Of a DNA stretch of 64,000 nucleotides, positions 7,865 to 16,662 are shown in pieces. A program made the position numbers and the translations under genes. This DNA is from Bin87 sp965116565 (GTDB lineage: Bacteria > Chloroflexota > Dehalococcoidia > Lucifugimonadales > UBA3495): the NCBI GenBank assembly GCA_965116565.1, contig OZ220699.1, positions 124,001-188,000 of the forward strand, written 5' to 3'. The notes beneath the pieces are model-generated. The model searched no databases, was not told where the DNA came from, and saw only the letters and a program-made list of their open reading frames with translations. Position 1 is the stretch's first letter, and the number at the start of each line of letters is the position of its first letter.

Positions 7865-8476
7865 TTATACCGCTCCCGTCTGCTGCGCCAACAGCAGGGC
7901 GTTGCGCGACTCGATGGCGGCCGGATGTACCGGTACTCCCTCGTTCAACAGCCGTGCGATGTTGTTGGTCAGGAACATCAGCATCGCCGCCGGCAGGTCG
8001 GTCTCGGCCAGTTCCCCCATCTCCGGCTGCCAGGGGTAGCGCTTGAGTTTCACCGGGTCCAGCTTGTCGGCCAGGAAGATGATGTGTCCGATGGTGTCGC
8101 CGCCGGATGGGTTGCCGACGGTGTGCCAGTAGATGGCGTCGTACAACTGCGGATGGCTCAGCCCGTCCTCGCGCTTGAGCAGTTCCGCGCCCACCGGCCC
8201 GTGCAGGATGGATGGGTTGCGCCGCTCGAGGTCCGTCACCGGCGGCAGGTCGTAATCCTCCATCCGCAGCAGGTTCTCCGCGCCGGAGAAGTGCCTGGTG
8301 GCGTCGTGGGCCAGCGCGGCCAACCCAACCGCGTCGGCATCCTGGCCGTGCTTTTCGCACAGCCCCCGGGCGATCTGCTCCACCCGCTCGCAGTGCTCGC
8401 AAAGCCCGGTGGGAAGGCGACGCATCCGGCGGTGGATGCGGTCGTAAACGCGGCCGGGGATTTCAATGGTGGTCAT
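7865..8476 (-). CDS. HD-domain hydrolase, YqeK-like
   Basis: A metal-dependent phosphohydrolase of the HD superfamily, closest by eye to YqeK, a symmetrical Ap4A hydrolase in Firmicutes. The motif order is LCEHCERVEQIARGLCEKHG (first His), LAALAHDATRHF (HD pair), ILHGPVGAELL and AIYWHTVGNPSG (third and fourth His), then IIFLADKLDP, which carries the last Asp. ATG 8476 has a strong AGGAGG site six bases upstream. yqeK usually sits beside nadD, but nadD is 10 kb away here. Substrate is inferred only. Confidence 0.8.
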   Translation of the reverse strand: MTTIEIPGRVYDRIHRRMRRLPTGLCEHCERVEQIARGLCEKHGQDADAVGLAALAHDATRHFSGAENLLRMEDYDLPPVTDLERRNPSILHGPVGAELLKREDGLSHPQLYDAIYWHTVGNPSGGDTIGHIIFLADKLDPVKLKRYPWQPEMGELAETDLPAAMLMFLTNNIARLLNEGVPVHPAAIESRNALLLAQQTGAV

Positions 8477-8516
8477 CGCTAACCTCCTGTAAGCAGGTAC
8501 AAGGTTTCTGCCGTGG

Positions 8517-8903
8517 TCAGCGACGGGCCAGCGCCTCGGCGTCACGAATGTATTCTATTGTCTGGCGGATCAGCAACTCTGTGTCCGCGATCGGCTCGCA
8601 CCATCCGGTATAGAAGCAATCGCCGTGCAACGCCGCCTGCCGCTCAAAGTAGCGGGCGCGCAGGCTGTGGAAAGCCGGATCAGCGGCCGCCAGGGTCCGC
8701 AGCCCCCGCGTGGTGTCGGGAGACCGGGGCGGCAGTGTGCCAGTGCGCGCCAAGATGAGAGCATCGGTGGCACGTTTGGCGGCGCACCAAGCCTTTTCCG
8801 CAGCATCGCGAATATCGGCCTGCGCCAATCGCTCCAGCGCGGCAGCGTACATCTCTCTAGCGTCGGTGAACACGCCGGCAGCATCAATCGCAGAAGCGCT
8901 CAT
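8517..8903 (-). CDS. Helical HEPN/PaREP1-like small protein, function unknown
   Basis: A 128-residue mostly helical protein. The pattern AREMYAAALERLAQADIRDA followed by AEKAWCAAKRATDALIL and a late CEPIADTELLIRQTIEYI helix resembles HEPN or PaREP1-type four-helix bundles found in archaea and Chloroflexota, often beside nucleotidyltransferases. No nucleotidyltransferase gene is adjacent. No Arg-x4-6-His catalytic motif stands out. The start is set at ATG 8903 without a strong ribosome site. It is separated from the HD gene by 40 bases on the same strand. Confidence 0.6.
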   Translation of the reverse strand: MSASAIDAAGVFTDAREMYAAALERLAQADIRDAAEKAWCAAKRATDALILARTGTLPPRSPDTTRGLRTLAAADPAFHSLRARYFERQAALHGDCFYTGWCEPIADTELLIRQTIEYIRDAEALARR

Positions 8904-8983
8904 TGTTGGACTCTGGCATAGAAGTCTGGGATTTGGACGCCTGCCGTGCGTTGGGGATTTACTCTCGACAACGAAGCCGTGCG

Positions 8984-9340
8984 TCAGCCCATGTCGCCCA
9001 GGGCGCGGCCTCCCAGCAGGTGCATGTGGGGCCACGCGATGGTCTGGCCGGCGTCCTCGCCGTTGTTCACCACCAGCCGGTAGCCGCTGATGGTTATGCC
9101 CTCGCGCCGCGCCATCTCTGCCGCGACGACGAACAGGTGGCCCATGATGCCTTCCATTGCCGGGCTGATGTAGTCCAGGCCGTTGATGGGCATGTTGGGG
9201 ATGATCAGCAGATGCACCGGCGCCTTGGGGTTGATGTCGCGCACGACGAAGCACCGCTCGTCGCGGTAGATCACGTCGGGATGCAGCGGGTCCCGGGCCA
9301 TGGCGGCAAAGGGCGAACTGCGGGCGGGGGTCATGGTCAT
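8984..9340 (-). CDS. HIT (histidine triad) family protein lacking the first triad His
   Basis: A 118-residue HIT-fold protein of the HINT/PKCI branch, expected to hydrolyse or transfer nucleoside monophosphates. DVIYRDERCFVVRDINPKAPVHLLIIPN is the diagnostic N-terminal half, and VVNNGEDAGQTIAWPHMHLLGG the active-site half (each split here only for description). The usual His-x-His-x-His triad reads Trp-Pro-His-Met-His, so the first His is Trp, while the middle and catalytic His remain. Length and the GG end of the motif are normal. Start is ATG 9340; the next gene upstream ends 91 bases away. Confidence 0.9.
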   Translation of the reverse strand: MTMTPARSSPFAAMARDPLHPDVIYRDERCFVVRDINPKAPVHLLIIPNMPINGLDYISPAMEGIMGHLFVVAAEMARREGITISGYRLVVNNGEDAGQTIAWPHMHLLGGRALGDMG

Positions 9341-9430
9341 GGGTGTTTGCTCCTCAATTTCTGCGTGTGCCAGGCAAACCGTGGGGGTGGATAATCACTC
9401 GCTCCTGCCCCCGGTTCAATCAGCATCCAA

Positions 9431-10570
9431 TTACGCCGCCTCAATCTCCTGCAGCGCGATCTCCTTGTGGTCATGCACGCTGCCGTAGGACAGCTCCTGC
9501 ACCTTGGCACGGCGGGTGTACAACTGCAGGTTGTGTTCCATGGTGAACCCGATCGCGCCGTGGCACTGGTGCCCCAGCGAGCAGACCCGCTGGTAGGCTC
9601 CGCTGCACCACGCCTTGGCCACGGCAACCTCGCGGCGGGCCGACTGACCCTCGGAAATCGCCCATGCTGCCTGGTACGCCACCTGCCGCGCTCCCTCGAC
9701 GTCGGTGGCCATGTTGGCGCAGTGGTGCTGCACGGCCTGGAAGCTGCCCACCGGGCGGCCGAACTGCGTGCGCTGCTTCACGTATTCCACCGTCATGTCC
9801 ACCACCGCTTCGGCGCCACCCACCATCTGGACGCAGTGGGCCGCGGTGGCCCGCGCCAGGGCCCGCTCAATCACCGGCCAGCCCTCGCCCACGGCGCCCA
9901 GCACGGCGTCCGCAGATACGGACACGTTCTCCAGCCGCACCTCGCACAGCCGCTCGTTGCCGATGGTGCTCACCTGCTCGATGGCCACGCCCGACGCGCT
10001 GGAGGGCACCAGGAACAGCGTGATTCCCTGCTCGGGGTCGTCACCGGCCGGCATGGTGCGAGCGGCGACGATGATGGTGTCGGCCGCGTGGGCATCGGGG
10101 ACGAACAGCTTGGTCCCGCTGATGCTGTAGCCGCCGCCCGACGCGCTGGCCTGCGTCTCAACGCCCCAGGCCTCGGTGGTAGCCGACGGCTCGGTTAGCG
10201 CCAGCGTCAGGCGGACGGTGCCCGCGCATACGCCGGTGAGGATGTCCTGTTTCTGAGCGTCGTTGCCGGCGTCCAGCACGGTCAGACCGCCCAGAACGAC
10301 GGTGGCAAAGAACGGCGCCGGCAGCAGCGCGCGGCCCATCTCCTCCACCAGCACCGCCAGGTCCAGGAACGACCCTCCGGTGCCGCCATATTGCTCGGGG
10401 AAGGGTATGCCGGTCCAGCCCAGGTTCGCCACCTGGCGCCACAGGTCTTCGCTGAAGCCCTGCGCGTCGTCTTCGAGTTCGCGCACCAGCGTCAGCGGGC
10501 ATTCCTGCGCCAGAAATTCGCGGGCCGAGTTCTTCAGCATCTGCTGAATCTCGCTGAGTCCCATATCCAT
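9431..10570 (-). CDS. Acyl-CoA dehydrogenase family protein
   Basis: A 379-residue FAD flavoprotein, probably oxidising an acyl-CoA thioester. The helical N-terminal domain starts near LSEIQQMLKNSAREFL, with LGWTGIPFPEQYGGTGGS and LAVLVEEMGRALLPAP following. The middle beta domain has LALTEP, equivalent to the common LAMTEP flavin-contact motif, and the C-terminal helices contain YVKQRTQFGRPVGSFQAVQH and HQCHGAIGFTMEHNLQLYTRR. This subtype resembles the alpha/beta heteromeric FadE-type dehydrogenases used for steroid or branched substrates. A second in-frame ATG lies two codons inside. No partner subunit is adjacent, and the upstream gene is divergent. Confidence 0.88.
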   Translation of the reverse strand: MDMGLSEIQQMLKNSAREFLAQECPLTLVRELEDDAQGFSEDLWRQVANLGWTGIPFPEQYGGTGGSFLDLAVLVEEMGRALLPAPFFATVVLGGLTVLDAGNDAQKQDILTGVCAGTVRLTLALTEPSATTEAWGVETQASASGGGYSISGTKLFVPDAHAADTIIVAARTMPAGDDPEQGITLFLVPSSASGVAIEQVSTIGNERLCEVRLENVSVSADAVLGAVGEGWPVIERALARATAAHCVQMVGGAEAVVDMTVEYVKQRTQFGRPVGSFQAVQHHCANMATDVEGARQVAYQAAWAISEGQSARREVAVAKAWCSGAYQRVCSLGHQCHGAIGFTMEHNLQLYTRRAKVQELSYGSVHDHKEIALQEIEAA

Positions 10571-10868
10571 AGGGGAAGCCTCCCGCCGCAGACCGCCTCA
10601 GAACGGGTCAGCCGGGCGAAAAAGAAAGGATTCAAAAGCGCAGCGAGTATAGCGCACCCCGCCGGGAGCGGCAAACGGAGCGCCTGCCCTGCCGGCCACG
10701 GCGCCCGCCACCAATCTGAGCCGTCTATTGGTTCGTAGTTAACTTATGTACATATTTGTTGAGGAGGAGACATTTCGGACCACTGGTTCACATACGAAAC
10801 CATTTCGTTCTGTGCCCTTGTCGCGACCAATCCACCATAACTCGATTCGAACGCGAGGGAGATACGAC

Positions 10869-12836
10869 ATGACATCGAGGACACCGATATCAAGAACGGT
10901 AAAGATACAGATCAAACTCATCACGCTGTTTGCCTGCCTGCTGGCCCTGGTAATTCCTTTTGCCATCGCCGGCTCGGCCTCCGCATCAGCCGGCCTCCAG
11001 GCTGAGGCGAGTACCGATCCACTCGGCAGCGGCGAACCACAGCAACAGCAGGTCGTCCCGATTCAACTACCTGCTCTCAGCTCATTGTCCATGATAGTCG
11101 GCGGTTCCACCGTCGCACTTTCGCCAGCTTTCAACCCGGGCATTACCGAGTACCACGCAACCACACCGGCCGCATCGGGATCGCTCCATGCCAAAACTGC
11201 CGACGGCTCACGGATTGTCGGATATTCGGTCGGAGGGATCGAGGCCACGCCAGGGAAGCCTGCCGACGAGTTGATTCTGGAGTTCAACAATCCCGGAGCA
11301 GGCATGAGCACCAACCTCATCCTGACCGTGAAGACCGTGGACGGAACGATATCCACGGACTATCGCGTCAATGTGCTCCGACCTCTGCCTCAGCAAGCCG
11401 AGCCCGCGATCACCTTAACCGCCACCCCCTTCGTGTACGTGTCCGGCGTCGGCACATTGATCTTCAACTTGTCGAGAGAGGGTGATACCGCAGATAGCCT
11501 GGATGTAACCGTCAACCTCACCCAGGAACACGGATGGCTCGCCGATACAAACCACACAGCAACCTTCGCGGCCGGAGACTCAACAACCTCCCTGTCGTTC
11601 CCGGGCGGGGATTTTTCATCAAGTGTGACCCAGAGCGGCGACCTGACAGCGACGGTGGCGACGGTCGACGGCTACGATGTGACCGGCGCGTCGGCCACAG
11701 TGCAGGTAATTTCCCGGCCAGGGATTGACGTCGCAGTCACCATTGAGCATCCCTCCTACACCGTAGCCGAAGACGTCGGCACACTGGATATCGTCCTGGT
11801 GGCCAGCGCGCGCCCAAGCGTCACCAGCGTCGATGCCTTCAGCGTGTCAATATCGTCCGACGCCCAGACGGCATTGAGCGATCCGGAGGCCCCCGACTTC
11901 CAAGCCGTATCAGAGTTGCCGCGCTTTACGCCCTCGGATTTTCAGGTGGAAAACGGCGCGCTGGTGGGCCGCAAGACAGTCTCCGCAACGATCCTCGATG
12001 ACGATTTGTATGAAGGCGACGAACTTTTCCACCTTCATCTGAGCAGATCACCTTTCCTGGCATCCGAGGTGACGCTCCTTGACCCTGAAGGCGAGCCGTG
12101 TGGTTCCGAATGTCCCAACCCCTACGTGGTGAAGATCACCGACGACGAACCGGCGGTAACGGTGAGCTTCGGCCAGGCCGCCTACACGGTGGTCGAGGGC
12201 AGCACACAGGACATCATCGTGACGCTGAGCGACGACCCCCAGCGGACGGTCATCATCCCCATCACCGTCGACGAGCAGGACGGGGCCACCGGCGACGACT
12301 ATTCCGGCGTGCCGCAGAGCGTTACGTTCAACGCGGGCGAAACGTCCAGGACCATCCCCTTCGCCGCTACCTACGACACCATCGACGACGATGGCGAGAG
12401 CGTGTTGATCTGTATCTGTTCAAATCTGCCGCCCGGAGTGATCGAGGGCGCCAACAAGGAAACCGTCGTCACCATCGCCAATCGTAAATTCATCGCCGAG
12501 ACAGAGCGGCCGGGAATCTCCGCGCCGGTGTGCGGATCAAACGGGATTTCCATCTTCTGGCACTCCGGCATCGCATTCGAAGACGACCCTCCACCATACG
12601 GATGGCGCGTGGAACGCCGGCGCTTCAGCGACGGAGCATGGGACACCACCCGGTTCGATTTCCTGGGCGCGGCGTCCGATGCGCTCCAGACCTTCAGCGA
12701 TGAGTACTGGGACTGGACCGACACCACACGCCGGTCGGGCATCGATTACACCTACCGCGTTCATGCCCTCGACGGCGACGGCCAACTCCTGGAGGATCGC
12801 ATGTGGTCCCGAAGAGCTCCGGAGTTCTGCCCATAG
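10869..12836 (+). CDS. Secreted protein with cadherin-like, Calx-beta and Fn3-like domains
   Basis: A 655-residue exported protein. A signal-type segment lies at residues about 15-40 (TLFACLLALVIPFAIAGSAS after basic residues). Residues about 75-175 match the bacterial cadherin-like beta-sandwich pattern (FNPGITEYHATTP, then TVKTVDGTISTDYRVNV). Two Calx-beta-like repeats follow: YTVAEDVGTLDIVLVAS with DDDLYEGDELFHLHL, and YTVVEGSTQDIIVTLSDDP with GDDYSGVPQSVTFNAGET. The end (GWRVERRRF then YTYRVHALDGDGQ) is Fn3-like. Acidic DDD/DDE clusters fit calcium binding. ATG 10869 is chosen for its GAGGGAG ribosome site; an open frame from 10746 would put the signal segment far inside. Surface role is inferred. 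Confidence 0.82.
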   Translation: MTSRTPISRTVKIQIKLITLFACLLALVIPFAIAGSASASAGLQAEASTDPLGSGEPQQQQVVPIQLPALSSLSMIVGGSTVALSPAFNPGITEYHATTPAASGSLHAKTADGSRIVGYSVGGIEATPGKPADELILEFNNPGAGMSTNLILTVKTVDGTISTDYRVNVLRPLPQQAEPAITLTATPFVYVSGVGTLIFNLSREGDTADSLDVTVNLTQEHGWLADTNHTATFAAGDSTTSLSFPGGDFSSSVTQSGDLTATVATVDGYDVTGASATVQVISRPGIDVAVTIEHPSYTVAEDVGTLDIVLVASARPSVTSVDAFSVSISSDAQTALSDPEAPDFQAVSELPRFTPSDFQVENGALVGRKTVSATILDDDLYEGDELFHLHLSRSPFLASEVTLLDPEGEPCGSECPNPYVVKITDDEPAVTVSFGQAAYTVVEGSTQDIIVTLSDDPQRTVIIPITVDEQDGATGDDYSGVPQSVTFNAGETSRTIPFAATYDTIDDDGESVLICICSNLPPGVIEGANKETVVTIANRKFIAETERPGISAPVCGSNGISIFWHSGIAFEDDPPPYGWRVERRRFSDGAWDTTRFDFLGAASDALQTFSDEYWDWTDTTRRSGIDYTYRVHALDGDGQLLEDRMWSRRAPEFCP

Positions 12837-13135
12837 AGCCTCCGACAGGCGCACCATCAGCGAGCGGTACATGATCCTGGCTCCCAGAGCCCTTCGGTTA
12901 TCGTATGTGTTGCCGGTAGTCCGCTCATCCTTCGACAAGCTCAGGATGAGCGGACGGTGGGTCAGTCAGGGTTCCGGCGAGAGCCATTGACGTTCGTTTT
13001 GGATAGGATAATCGAAAGGCCCTGCCTGGTTCCCGCCCCCAATTGCCGCCCTCCGTCGCCCCTGTGTACAATGCCGGCGTCAACTATCCCCTATCCCCTA
13101 TCCCGCCGTCCCGTCGCATCCCACGGAGGTGCCCC
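12837..13135. other. Intergenic stretch with one dispersed inverted repeat
   Basis: About 300 bases without a gene. Apart from the inverted repeat at 12921-12953 and the ribosome site of the next gene, I see no promoter, RNA gene or ORF with coding character. Confidence 0.6.
12921..12953. repeat. Inverted repeat of a dispersed intergenic element
   Basis: CCGCTCATCCT (12921-12931), an 11-base spacer, then AGGATGAGCGG (12943-12953): 11 perfect pairs. The right arm with the following GGACGGTGGGT recurs near 25520 as GACGAGCGGACGGTGGGT, so this is a family of short mobile-looking intergenic repeats. Confidence 0.8.
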
Positions 13136-13555
13136 ATGTACCAGAGGCCCACTCTCAGCCTGAGCCAGGTCCGCAACGCCATGAACGCCATGTTGGACAA
13201 GGCCGAACAGGAACCCGACCGCCCGCTGGCCATCGCCATCCTTGACGCCGATGCCAAGATGCTCAGCTACGCCCGCATGGACAACTGCCGCGCCCTGCCC
13301 CAGCGCATGGCCGTCAGCAAGGCCTACACCTCCGCCATGTCCGGCTCAGACTCCGACGCCTACGCCCAGCGCCTCAAGAACGAGGGCCGCAACATCGCCG
13401 ACTTCGGGGATCCGCAGCTGGTGGCCGTGCAGGGCGCCGTCGTCGTACGCGATCCCGAGACCGACCTGGTGCTGGGAGCCATCGGCGTCAGCGGCCTATC
13501 GGCCCAGGAGGACGAGGACCTGGCCCGCCTGGGAGCGCAGGCGCTCGGACTGTAA
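13136..13555 (+). CDS. GlcG/HbpS family protein
   Basis: A 139-residue member of the GlcG/HbpS (DUF336) family, often found as a small haem- or corrinoid-associated or accessory protein. Diagnostic segments are LSLSQVRNAMNAMLDKAEQ, LAIAILDADAKMLSYARMD, MAVSKAYTSAMSG and the C-terminal VLGAIGVSGLSAQEDEDLA. ATG 13136 has GGAGG about six bases upstream. No signal peptide is seen, so it is probably cytoplasmic. Neighbours do not fix a pathway. Confidence 0.87.
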   Translation: MYQRPTLSLSQVRNAMNAMLDKAEQEPDRPLAIAILDADAKMLSYARMDNCRALPQRMAVSKAYTSAMSGSDSDAYAQRLKNEGRNIADFGDPQLVAVQGAVVVRDPETDLVLGAIGVSGLSAQEDEDLARLGAQALGL

Positions 13556-13596
13556 CACTCTGCCCACTAGTTACCACTCACACGGAAGATGCGGTC

Positions 13597-14850
13597 GTGC
13601 CTTCATCTGATCCAGCCATCGGCTTTGCTGAACTATCGATCCGGCCTCCCGAACCTGGCAATCCATTCATCCGCCAGCTAAGAGTCAGCGGGATACTGTC
13701 TTTTGGGCCAAGGGGGATCGACCTGCCCATGGAGCCGCTGAACGTGCTCATCGGTCCCAACGGCTCCGGCAAGTCCAACTTCATCGAGGCGCTGGCGTTG
13801 CTGCAGGCGGCGCCGCGGGACCTGTCCGCGCCGGTGAGACGGCCCAGCGGCATTTCGGAATGGTTGTGGAAAGGCGACGACGCGCCCGGAGCCGGCGTGG
13901 TTGATGCGCTGGTCAGCTATCCCCACGGCCCTATGCCCCTGCGCCACGTATTGGAGATCGGCCAGCAGGGAGAGCGATTCGAGGTCACGGACGAACGCAT
14001 CGAAAACGAACGCGCCAGTCACTCACAGACTGAACCATACTTCTACTATCGCTTTCAGAGGGGCGACCCCGTAATCAACGATTTTATCGACGAACTCGGC
14101 GGCCCCCGCAAGGAGCGCAAACTGCGCAGGAGCACCGTTCACCCCGAAGGCTCCATACTGTCCCAGAGAGACGACCCCGACCTTTATCCAGAACTGGCCT
14201 GGTTGCAGAAGCAGTATGGGAACATCCGCCTGTACCGGAATTGGGAGTTCGGACCGGCCGCAAGACTGCGGCAGCCTCCACGCGCCGACGATCCCAGCAC
14301 ATTCCTCACCGAGCGGGGCGAAAATCTCCCCCTGCTGTTGTCAAAACTGCGCGGCGACAGCCGGCAGCAGTTCGTCGAGTCCCTGCAGCAGCTTTACGAC
14401 GGCATTGTCAATTTCCAGGTCGAGGTCGGCCGCGGGGGCGCCGAGTTGTTCGTCGTGGAGCGGGGCGCCGGCGAACGCTACATACCCGCGTCCCGCCTCT
14501 CCGACGGCACGCTGCGCTACATGGCGCTGGCGGCCATCCTGCTGGACCCGGAGCCGCCGCCGCTGGTCGTGATCGAAGAGCCGGAGCTGGGGCTGCACCC
14601 GGACGTGGTGTTGGGCATCGGCAGGATGCTGGTAGAAGCATCCCGGCGGATGCAATTGGTGGTGACGACGCACTCACGCGTGCTTGTTGATGCGTTGGAT
14701 GACCTGCCGTCAAGTGTAATAGTTTGCGACAAGCACGATGGCGAATCCGTGTTCGAGCGGCTTGATCCCACTTGGCTCAAGCAATGGCTGGAAAAATACA
14801 GCCTTGGCAAGTTGTGGAGCGCCGGCGACCTGGGTGGCAATCCATGGTGA
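13597..14850 (+). CDS. AAA family ATPase, OLD/RecF-like, partner of DUF4276
   Basis: A 417-residue ABC-type ATPase of the kind found in overcoming-lysogenization (OLD) and related defence proteins. Walker A is NVLIGPNGSGKSNFIEALALL near residue 50, the signature-like ASRLSDGTLRYMALAAILL lies near residue 305, Walker B is LVVIEEPELGLHPDV near residue 325, and the switch His lies in LVVTTHSRVLVDAL. A GTG start at 13597 with GGAAG upstream is used. The 3' end overlaps the DUF4276 gene by seven bases, so the two are made together. In OLD proteins the ATPase is fused to a Toprim nuclease; here the partner is separate. Confidence 0.88.
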   Translation: MPSSDPAIGFAELSIRPPEPGNPFIRQLRVSGILSFGPRGIDLPMEPLNVLIGPNGSGKSNFIEALALLQAAPRDLSAPVRRPSGISEWLWKGDDAPGAGVVDALVSYPHGPMPLRHVLEIGQQGERFEVTDERIENERASHSQTEPYFYYRFQRGDPVINDFIDELGGPRKERKLRRSTVHPEGSILSQRDDPDLYPELAWLQKQYGNIRLYRNWEFGPAARLRQPPRADDPSTFLTERGENLPLLLSKLRGDSRQQFVESLQQLYDGIVNFQVEVGRGGAELFVVERGAGERYIPASRLSDGTLRYMALAAILLDPEPPPLVVIEEPELGLHPDVVLGIGRMLVEASRRMQLVVTTHSRVLVDALDDLPSSVIVCDKHDGESVFERLDPTWLKQWLEKYSLGKLWSAGDLGGNPW

Positions 14851-15437
14851 GAGTGCGGGTTTTCATTGAAGGCGGCGGCACAGCATCGGACCAAGTTTTC
14901 ACTGAAGGATGGAGGAAATTCTTTGTTGCTGCCGGCCTGTTGGGCCGGATGCCAAGAGTAGTGCGTGGGGAGGGACGCGAACAGACCTTTGACAAGTTCA
15001 AAACCGCTCTGCAACGCCGGCGCCCCAACGAACTGCCGATCCTGCTGGTGGACAGCGAAGGGCCGGTTGTCGCCGGACATTCCGCATGGCAGCACTTACG
15101 CAACCGGGACAATTGGAAACAACCCACAGGCGCTGCCGACGACAGCGCCTATCTTATGGTACAAGTTATGGAGACGTGGTTTCTGGCCGACCGGGACGCG
15201 CTGCGGGGTTTCTTTGGCCCGCAGTTGAACGAAACCCATTTCAGGGAGTGGCCGAACCTGGAAGATGTTCACAAGGATACCGCTGTAAATGCTCTGGAAC
15301 GCGCCACATCCAACTGCCAGAAACCGTACGGGAAAGGCAGGGTTTCCTTTGAACTCCTGGGGGAGATTGACCCGCAGCGCGTCGCAGAGGCTTGCCCGCA
15401 CGCCGACAAACTCCTGAACTACCTGCGCGGGCTATAA
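14844..15437 (+). CDS. DUF4276 family protein (Toprim-like partner of the ATPase)
   Basis: A 197-residue protein starting inside the end of the upstream ATPase gene. MVRVRVFIEGGG is the first strand with the Glu typical of Toprim-like DUF4276 proteins; LPILLVDSEGPVVAG carries an Asp-x-Glu pair; MVQVMETWFLADRDAL is the family's best-kept block. Together these look like the acidic metal site of a Toprim nuclease. ATPase-DUF4276 pairs occur in defence-rich regions; the anti-phage role here is inferred. The C-terminal part (KGRVSFELLGEIDP, then ADKLLNYLRGL) is helical. Confidence 0.82.
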   Translation: MVRVRVFIEGGGTASDQVFTEGWRKFFVAAGLLGRMPRVVRGEGREQTFDKFKTALQRRRPNELPILLVDSEGPVVAGHSAWQHLRNRDNWKQPTGAADDSAYLMVQVMETWFLADRDALRGFFGPQLNETHFREWPNLEDVHKDTAVNALERATSNCQKPYGKGRVSFELLGEIDPQRVAEACPHADKLLNYLRGL

Positions 15438-15485
15438 TCCGTAGCGCCGCGACAAGTCAAAACGCACTCCCCGGAGGCCCGCCCC

Positions 15486-16358
15486 ATGCCCAACCCACGC
15501 GCCGAATTCTCCCCAATCTTCGACCGGCCGAAGCTCACGCTGCCCGACGGCGCAAAGGTGGCCGTGTGGTTCATCATCAACGTGGAGGAGTGGGACATCG
15601 GGCAGCCCATGGCCCGCACGGTGCTGCCGTCGCCCCAAGGCGCGGCAGTCTCGCCCGACATCCCCAACTACTCGTGGTACGACTACGGGATGCGCGTGGG
15701 CTTCTGGCGCATGAAGCGCATCCTCAACGACTTCAACCTGCCCTGCACCATCAGCCTCAACGCCGCCGTCTGCGAGGAATACCCGCAAATGGTCCAGTCC
15801 TGCCTCGACAGCGGCTGGGAACTCCTCGGCCACGGATACATCCAGCAGGTCCTGCACCGGGAACCCGACGAACGCGCCACCATCCGCAAGACCATTGATG
15901 TGATCCGCGAGTTCAGCGGCAGCGCCCCTCGCGGCTGGATGGGCCCCGGCCTCGCCGAAACCTTCGACACCCCCGACATCCTCGCCGAGGAGGGCATCGA
16001 GTACGTCGCAGACTGGGTCAACGACGACCAGCCATACGAGCTGAAGGTCAAGTCCGGCCGCCTCGTGGCCCTGCCCTACACCGTCGAGTTGAACGACATA
16101 CCCATCTACCTGGTGCAGCACCACTCGGCTCCCGAGTTATTCCGCCGCGCCAAGGACTCCCTAGAAATCATGCTGGAGGAGGGTGAGGAGAATGCGCGCG
16201 TCCTGTGCATCTCAATGCACCCATACATCACCGGGGCGGCCCACCGGATCGGCCACTTCCGACGCCTCGTCGAGTACATCACCCAGCAGGACGGCGTAAC
16301 CTACTGGACCGGCAGCCAGATCCTCGATTGGTACAATGGGCAGGTGGGAGTCCATTAG
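15486..16358 (+). CDS. Polysaccharide deacetylase family protein (PuuE/allantoinase-like)
   Basis: A 290-residue NodB-fold hydrolase. VAVWFIINVEEWDIG is the first motif, with Glu-Glu-Trp as in PuuE-type (cofactor-independent allantoinase-like) members rather than the Asp-Asp of chitin deacetylases. WELLGHGYIQQVLHREPDE supplies the His motif, SAPRGWMGPGLAETFDT motif 3, and ARVLCISMHPYITGAAHRI the last His. No signal peptide is present, so the substrate is likely small and cytoplasmic. GGAGG precedes the ATG. The following 300 bases are non-coding. Confidence 0.85.
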   Translation: MPNPRAEFSPIFDRPKLTLPDGAKVAVWFIINVEEWDIGQPMARTVLPSPQGAAVSPDIPNYSWYDYGMRVGFWRMKRILNDFNLPCTISLNAAVCEEYPQMVQSCLDSGWELLGHGYIQQVLHREPDERATIRKTIDVIREFSGSAPRGWMGPGLAETFDTPDILAEEGIEYVADWVNDDQPYELKVKSGRLVALPYTVELNDIPIYLVQHHSAPELFRRAKDSLEIMLEEGEENARVLCISMHPYITGAAHRIGHFRRLVEYITQQDGVTYWTGSQILDWYNGQVGVH

Positions 16359-16662
16359 GCCGAATCGTATCTCTGCCGCACCACCCCGATGCAGTCGATA
16401 ACTCGTTGATAAACAGTCGATTTACGCGTGAATACGGTCCATAATTGCGTTGATAACTTGCGATCAGCGTCGATAGACTTGGACAACCACCAAACGATCA
16501 TACGTCGCGTGAGCTGAGGTCGGTGTTATCAACGCAAGACCGCGAGCTACGCATAAGATCATCAACGTGTTATCAACAACGCCGCACTCGGTATCCCTGC
16601 ACTTACCCACGCCATCAACATTCTTAGTATGATTACTATATTTACCTGCTAACCTATGTACT
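16359..16662. other. AT-richer intergenic stretch upstream of obgE with repeated 9-mers
   Basis: About 300 bases, clearly richer in A and T than its surroundings. The nine-base word GTTGATAAC or its complement occurs at 16405 (as GTTGATAAA), 16449, 16525 and 16569, two in each orientation; GTCGATA words lie between. No ORF is credible. The words differ from a DnaA box (TTATCCACA). They could be operators or an origin-like element for the obgE cluster; this is open. Confidence 0.6.

Noticed and set aside
16405..16577. DnaA boxes or a replication origin
   Set aside because: The words are GTTGATAAC, not TTATCCACA, and no dnaA, dnaN or gyrB gene is near.
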